Part shown: positions 60,773 to 64,000 of the stretch, piece after piece
How positions within the stretch are numbered: position 1 is the stretch's first letter
Layout of the letters: every line of letters starts with the position of its first letter
Origin: Streptomyces sp. SS1-1
GTDB lineage: Bacteria; Actinomycetota; Actinomycetes; Streptomycetales; Streptomycetaceae
NCBI RefSeq assembly: GCF_008973465.1
Contig: NZ_WBXN01000004.1
Location: 4,814,501 to 4,878,500 of the forward strand
Reading direction: 5' to 3'
Length of the DNA stretch: 64,000 bases
Translations under genes and position numbers: made by a program
Notes under the pieces: generated by a model
What the model was told of the DNA's origin: nothing
Seen by the model: the letters and a program-made list of their open reading frames with translations, nothing else
Databases searched by the model: none

Positions 60773-61761
60773 CGACCGCAACCGAGACGGCACGGCCGGC
60801 GGTGCCGCCGCTGACGAAGCCGGAGATGGGCCTTGCAGGAATGGGCGCGCTGGCCGCGGCCGGTGTCGGCGCCCTGGGGCTGATCGCCTCGTTCGACGCG
60901 GTCTCTTCTGCTGCCGCCCGTTGGGGCTTCGGCGCGCCGTGGATGCTGCCGGTCGGCATCGACGTGGCCATTCCGGTGTTCACCGTGGCCAACCTGCTGC
61001 TGATCCGGATGGACATGGCGTTGGCGTGGGTGCGGTTCGTGCCCTGGGCGCTGACGCTCGTCACGTGCGGGCTGAACGTCGCCGCCGGGCAAACGCTGTG
61101 GGCCAAGGTCGCGCACGGCACGATGCCCCTGCTGTGGGTGGTGTTCTCCGAGATCGGCGCCCACGTCTACGCCGTCCGGATCGGCGCTGCCACCGGCCGG
61201 CGGATGGAGAAGGTGCGGTTCTCCCGCTGGATGCTCGCCCCGCTGTCGACGTTCGCCCTGTGGCGGCGGATGACGCTGTGGGAGATCACCTCCTACTCCG
61301 AGGCGCTGAAGCGGGAGCGTGAGCGGCAGCTGGCCCGCGCCCGGCTGCGCGAGCGGCACGGTCGGCGGTGGCGGTCAAAGACCCCGCGCCCGGAGCGCGT
61401 GCTGCTGAAGCTGGGCGAGCTGGCCCCGGCGAGCGAGGACGTCACGCCCGTGCCGCCGCAGCAGACGGAGAAGCCGAAGTCGGAGGCGCCCAAAACGCCG
61501 CGCAAGCGCCCGGCTGGCACCAAGGGCAAGGCCAAGACCGCGAAGGCGCCGCGGACCCCGGCGGAACTGCTCGCCGAGGCGCGCGAGGCCACGGCCGACT
61601 GGGCCGATGACGCGATCAACGCGGAAGCCATCCGGACCACGCTGCACTGCTCGGCTGCCAACTCCCGCGTGCTGCGCGACCTGTTGCTGAGCGAGCGAGC
61701 CGAGGGGCGCCGCCTGCACGCCGTCGACGGCGACGAGGGGACCGAGGAGGCGGCGGCATGA
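60769..61761 (+). CDS. DUF2637 membrane protein, probable spread protein
   Basis: 330 residues. Four membrane segments in the first 130 residues: GMGALAAAGVGALGLIASF, WMLPVGIDVAIPVFTVANL, FVPWALTLVTCGLNVAA, PLLWVVFSEIGAHVY. The C-terminal half is basic and charged with a HTH-like end (AINAEAIRTTLHCSAANSRV). DUF2637/SpdB-like proteins act in spread of element DNA across septa of the recipient mycelium. Overlaps its neighbours by four bases. Confidence 0.85.
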   Translation: MTTATETARPAVPPLTKPEMGLAGMGALAAAGVGALGLIASFDAVSSAAARWGFGAPWMLPVGIDVAIPVFTVANLLLIRMDMALAWVRFVPWALTLVTCGLNVAAGQTLWAKVAHGTMPLLWVVFSEIGAHVYAVRIGAATGRRMEKVRFSRWMLAPLSTFALWRRMTLWEITSYSEALKRERERQLARARLRERHGRRWRSKTPRPERVLLKLGELAPASEDVTPVPPQQTEKPKSEAPKTPRKRPAGTKGKAKTAKAPRTPAELLAEAREATADWADDAINAEAIRTTLHCSAANSRVLRDLLLSERAEGRRLHAVDGDEGTEEAAA

Positions 61762-62408
61762 ACACCGTGTTGACCATGCTGGCCGCGGCGGCGCCGGTCG
61801 CCTCCGGCTGGACGGCGCACACGCTGTGGCTACGGCGGCGCCTGAACGTAGCCCGCCGTGACCCGCTGACCGGGCTGCGGACGCGCGAGGCGTTCACCCG
61901 TCGCGCCACGGCTCTGCTGCGGGACCCGCGGGCCGTCGTGGTGCTGGCCGACGTCGACCGCTTCAAGCAGATCAACGACACCTTCGGGCATGCGGCCGGG
62001 GACGCGCTGTTGAAGGCAACCGCGGACCGGCTCGCCTACCACGTCGGCCGCTCCGGAGTGGCCGGGCGGCTCGGAGGCGATGAGTTCGCCGCCGTCCTGA
62101 TTGACGACCACGGCACCGCCTCCGACCTGCTCGCCGTGCTGCATGGCGTGCTCGCCCGCCCGGTCGACGGCCAGGACCCGGACGTACACACCACGGTCTC
62201 GCTCGGTTGGGTGCGCGCTGCGGACTTCCCCGGCGACGACCTGTCCGCTCTGCTGCGGCGGGCGGATGAGGCGATGTACGCGGCCAAGCAGGCACGCGTC
62301 GGTACCCGCCGCGCCGGGTTGGGGCGACTGTTCGCCACGGTCACCGGGCGGCGCGCCGGCCGCGCCGGAGCCCGGACCGATGCTCTGGTCGTAGCGGTGG
62401 CGGCCTGA
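61758..62408 (+). CDS. GGDEF diguanylate cyclase
   Basis: 216 residues. One N-terminal hydrophobic segment (VLTMLAAAAPVASGWTAHTL), then a complete GGDEF domain: RDPLTGLRTREAF, VVVLADVDRFKQINDTFGHA (metal-binding Asp and the guanine contacts), GRLGGDEFAAVLID with the intact GGDEF signature, and DEAMYAAKQA at the end. An RxxD inhibition site five residues before GGDEF is missing (sequence there is RSGV), so product inhibition at that site is unlikely. It should make cyclic di-GMP, which in Streptomyces holds back development through BldD. Located in the middle of the transfer operon. Confidence 0.92.
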   Translation: MNTVLTMLAAAAPVASGWTAHTLWLRRRLNVARRDPLTGLRTREAFTRRATALLRDPRAVVVLADVDRFKQINDTFGHAAGDALLKATADRLAYHVGRSGVAGRLGGDEFAAVLIDDHGTASDLLAVLHGVLARPVDGQDPDVHTTVSLGWVRAADFPGDDLSALLRRADEAMYAAKQARVGTRRAGLGRLFATVTGRRAGRAGARTDALVVAVAA

Positions 62409-62791
62409 TGTCCGCTTACAGCAAGTGCTTCGACCCGTCTGGTGACCGGTTCGGGGTCCCCACGTACCCGTGGCGATTTGCCCCGGACGGCTACGCCACT
62501 CGCCGGCAGCTGCGTGCGGCCGGGCTGCGGCCGGGCGGGCAGCCGGTCGCAGCACAGGTGATGCGCCGTCACCGGGGCCGCAAGGCCGGGGTGCAGGTCG
62601 CCTACCTCTACCGCGTCGACCGCGCGAAGCCGGTCCGGCCGATGACCTCCCGCAAGTGGGGTGCGCTCGCCCTGGCGATGCTCGCCCGCCGCACCTGCCC
62701 CAAGTGCCGGATCACCTACAGCTACTGCATCCCGACCTCGCTCGGGATGTGCCTCCTCTGCACCTACCCCGAGGAACAGCGCGCTGCCTGA
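62408..62791 (+). CDS. RRQRL-motif zinc-binding protein
   Basis: 127 residues. ATRRQLRAAGLRPGGQPVAA is the conserved RRQ-L segment; CPKCRITYSYCIPTSLGMCL and LCTYPEE give the Cys pairs for zinc. Found widely in actinomycete elements; role unknown. Its ATG overlaps the GGDEF stop by one base. Confidence 0.85.
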   Translation: MSAYSKCFDPSGDRFGVPTYPWRFAPDGYATRRQLRAAGLRPGGQPVAAQVMRRHRGRKAGVQVAYLYRVDRAKPVRPMTSRKWGALALAMLARRTCPKCRITYSYCIPTSLGMCLLCTYPEEQRAA

Positions 62792-62800
62792 CCCGCTCAG

Positions 62801-62847
62801 TGCGGGGCCCGGTCCCAAACCGACCAAAGCAGCGGCCGGGCCCCGCA
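62801..62847 (+). terminator. Hairpin before the translocase gene
   Basis: TGCGGGGCCCGG (62801-62812) and CCGGGCCCCGCA (62836-62847): 12-bp perfect stem with 23-base loop, in the only sizeable gap of the transfer operon. It may lower read-through into the translocase gene. Confidence 0.75.
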
Positions 62848-62872
62848 TCCTCCCAGAGAGAAGGAACCCTCA

Positions 62873-64000
62873 GTGAAACACCCCGACGACGACAACGAAC
62901 TCTTCAACCGGCTGGAAGCCGAGATGGCCGCTGACCCGGCGGGCGACGTGGTCGACCTGGACAAGGCCCGGTCGGCCCGCACCGAGTCGGCCGACCACAC
63001 GTCCGACGCGTCGCCCGACTCCGGGCCCGACCGGTCGGCCGACGCGAAGCCGACCGAGTCGGCCGACCCGAGCGAGGGGGAGTCGGGCGACTCCGGCCCG
63101 GCCCTGGTCGATCGTCCGGCTCCGACTCAGTCGGGCCCCGGTCTGATCGATCGCATCCGCGACTCCAAGCGGCTGGACGTCCTCCCGGCGTGGGTGAAGT
63201 CGGGCCCGGAGTTCGTCGACGCGATGCGGTGGCTGACCGGGCACGTCTGGCACACCATCGCCTTCCACGCGGTCCGCGTGCCGTTCCTGTACGTGCCCAA
63301 GCTCATCTGGCGCTCGCCGCGCGGCCTGGCCAACACCCTGACCCGGGTGGGCCGCTGGGCCGTCGACGCGGAGGGTGAGCCGCTGCGGCAGGCCGAGGCG
63401 CGCCGGGAGAACTCCGAGCTGTACCTGAAGCTCTCGCGGCAGCGCGACCGGCGGGTGCGGCTGCGGATGCTCCTCACCATCCTCGGTGCCCTGGCCGCCC
63501 TGGCCATGGGCCTGTTCCTGGTCTACGGCGCCGAGCCGCGCACGCAGGTCATCGCCGCCACGCTCACCGTGCTGACGCTGGGCTGGCTGGGCGCGCCGGC
63601 GGATGCGCCGCTGGCTACCCGCGCGGTCATCAAGACCGAGGTGCAGAAGCTGACCAGCGACATCGTGGTCAAGGCCATGGCGTCCATTGGCATCGGCCAG
63701 ATCGCCAGTGCCGTGGCCAAGGGCCAGGACGGCATCAAGTTCGTAGCCCCGATCACCCGCGAGGGCCCGGGCTGGCGCGCGGACATCGACCTGCCGCTCG
63801 GGGTGACCGTCGCCGACGTGGCCGACCGGCGCGCCCGACTCGCCTCCGGCCTGCGCCGCCCGCTCGGCTGCGTGTGGCCGGACGCCGACCCCAACGAGCA
63901 CGAGGGGCGGCTCATCCTGTGGGTCGGGGACCGGGACCTGTCCAAGACCGGACTCGTCAAGTGGCCGCTCGCCAACGCTCGCAAGCACGACATCTTCAAG
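62873..64000 (+). CDS. TraB/FtsK-type DNA translocase (partial)
   Basis: 376 residues are visible; the gene runs off the window before the Walker motifs. N-terminal ~95 residues are acidic with repeated SAD/SGD-type units (ADHTSDASPDSGPDRSADAK). Two membrane segments are near residues 205-245 (MLLTILGALAALAMGLFLVY and VIAATLTVLTLGWLGA). Then a soluble part with WRADIDLPLGVTVADVADRR and KTGLVKWPLANARKHDIFK, typical of the segment before the motor domain in FtsK/SpoIIIE-like transfer proteins. It moves double-stranded element DNA to the recipient as a hexamer. AAGGAAC precedes the GTG start. Confidence 0.88.
   Translation, partial: MKHPDDDNELFNRLEAEMAADPAGDVVDLDKARSARTESADHTSDASPDSGPDRSADAKPTESADPSEGESGDSGPALVDRPAPTQSGPGLIDRIRDSKRLDVLPAWVKSGPEFVDAMRWLTGHVWHTIAFHAVRVPFLYVPKLIWRSPRGLANTLTRVGRWAVDAEGEPLRQAEARRENSELYLKLSRQRDRRVRLRMLLTILGALAALAMGLFLVYGAEPRTQVIAATLTVLTLGWLGAPADAPLATRAVIKTEVQKLTSDIVVKAMASIGIGQIASAVAKGQDGIKFVAPITREGPGWRADIDLPLGVTVADVADRRARLASGLRRPLGCVWPDADPNEHEGRLILWVGDRDLSKTGLVKWPLANARKHDIFK

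Larger units (their letters stand above)
53914..64000. mobile_element. Integrative and conjugative element (AICE, pSAM2-like), left part
   Basis: Left end: 41-bp 3' part of a tRNA gene as attachment site. Content in order: low-GC defence cargo, noncoding octamer region, XRE/flavoprotein pair, GntR repressor, and a transfer operon with DUF2637 and TraB/FtsK-type genes. This set and order is the actinomycete ICE pattern. Rep, Xis, Int and the intact tRNA are expected outside the window to the right, because the tRNA 5' half lies on that side. Confidence 0.85.

Overview
The window is very GC-rich (about 70% or more over most of its length), with GC-biased third codon positions, GTG and TTG starts and long spurious antisense frames. 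Gene content marks it as the chromosome of a Streptomyces: nickel superoxide dismutase with SodX, an actinobacterial fused 2-oxoglutarate decarboxylase/dehydrogenase, a conservon, a Scr1/DUF397/ATPase trio, a Ku/LigD-polymerase pair, and a pSAM2-type integrative and conjugative element at the right end. Gene order resembles the part of the Streptomyces core chromosome that carries sodN, kgd, lon and ku; that comparison is from memory.

Left part (1-26 kb), core metabolism and stress: a cut VOC-fold protein, a membrane glycosyltransferase, divergent sodN and sodX, an amino-acid ABC transporter (binding lipoprotein, permease, ATPase in one operon), malic enzyme, an MDR oxidoreductase, a small HTH regulator with a Clp N-domain protein behind a probable leaderless promoter, a PadR/DUF4097 pair, the large kgd gene, a two-component system, and lon under a probable HspR operator.

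Middle part (26-53 kb), regulation and envelope: GH25 lysozyme, MarR, PP2C-like protein, a four-gene conservon followed by a styrene-monooxygenase-like flavoenzyme, an NlpC/P60 hydrolase, a diiron oxygenase beside a ferritin-like gene that has lost its middle, a PBP/FtsW-like pair, a sensor kinase with a lipoprotein, a phosphatase, the NHEJ genes, a type II thioesterase, and the Scr1-type regulator/DUF397/ATPase group. Three short tandem repeats lie at gene ends (10.45, 47.3 and 48.25 kb). A SHOCT-type gene near 52 kb is broken by a deletion and a frameshift.

Right part (52.6-64 kb), mobile DNA: a truncated, frameshifted integrase tail (52.6-52.8 kb) is the relic of one element. At 53,914-53,954 only the 3' part of a tRNA-Arg(CCG) is present. 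This is the expected left attachment site of a younger element that runs off the right edge. Its cargo next to the attachment site has much lower GC (near 50%) and encodes a two-gene CBASS-like defence system (CD-NTase plus SLATT membrane protein) and a HEPN/Toprim-type protein. Then come a stem-loop-rich stretch with repeated octamers that could be the cis-acting transfer locus, an XRE regulator with a flavoprotein, a GntR (KorSA-like) repressor with twin operators, and a tightly overlapped transfer operon (small protein, DUF2637 membrane protein, GGDEF diguanylate cyclase, zinc protein, TraB/FtsK-type translocase cut by the window edge). Replication, excision and integrase genes should lie beyond the right edge.
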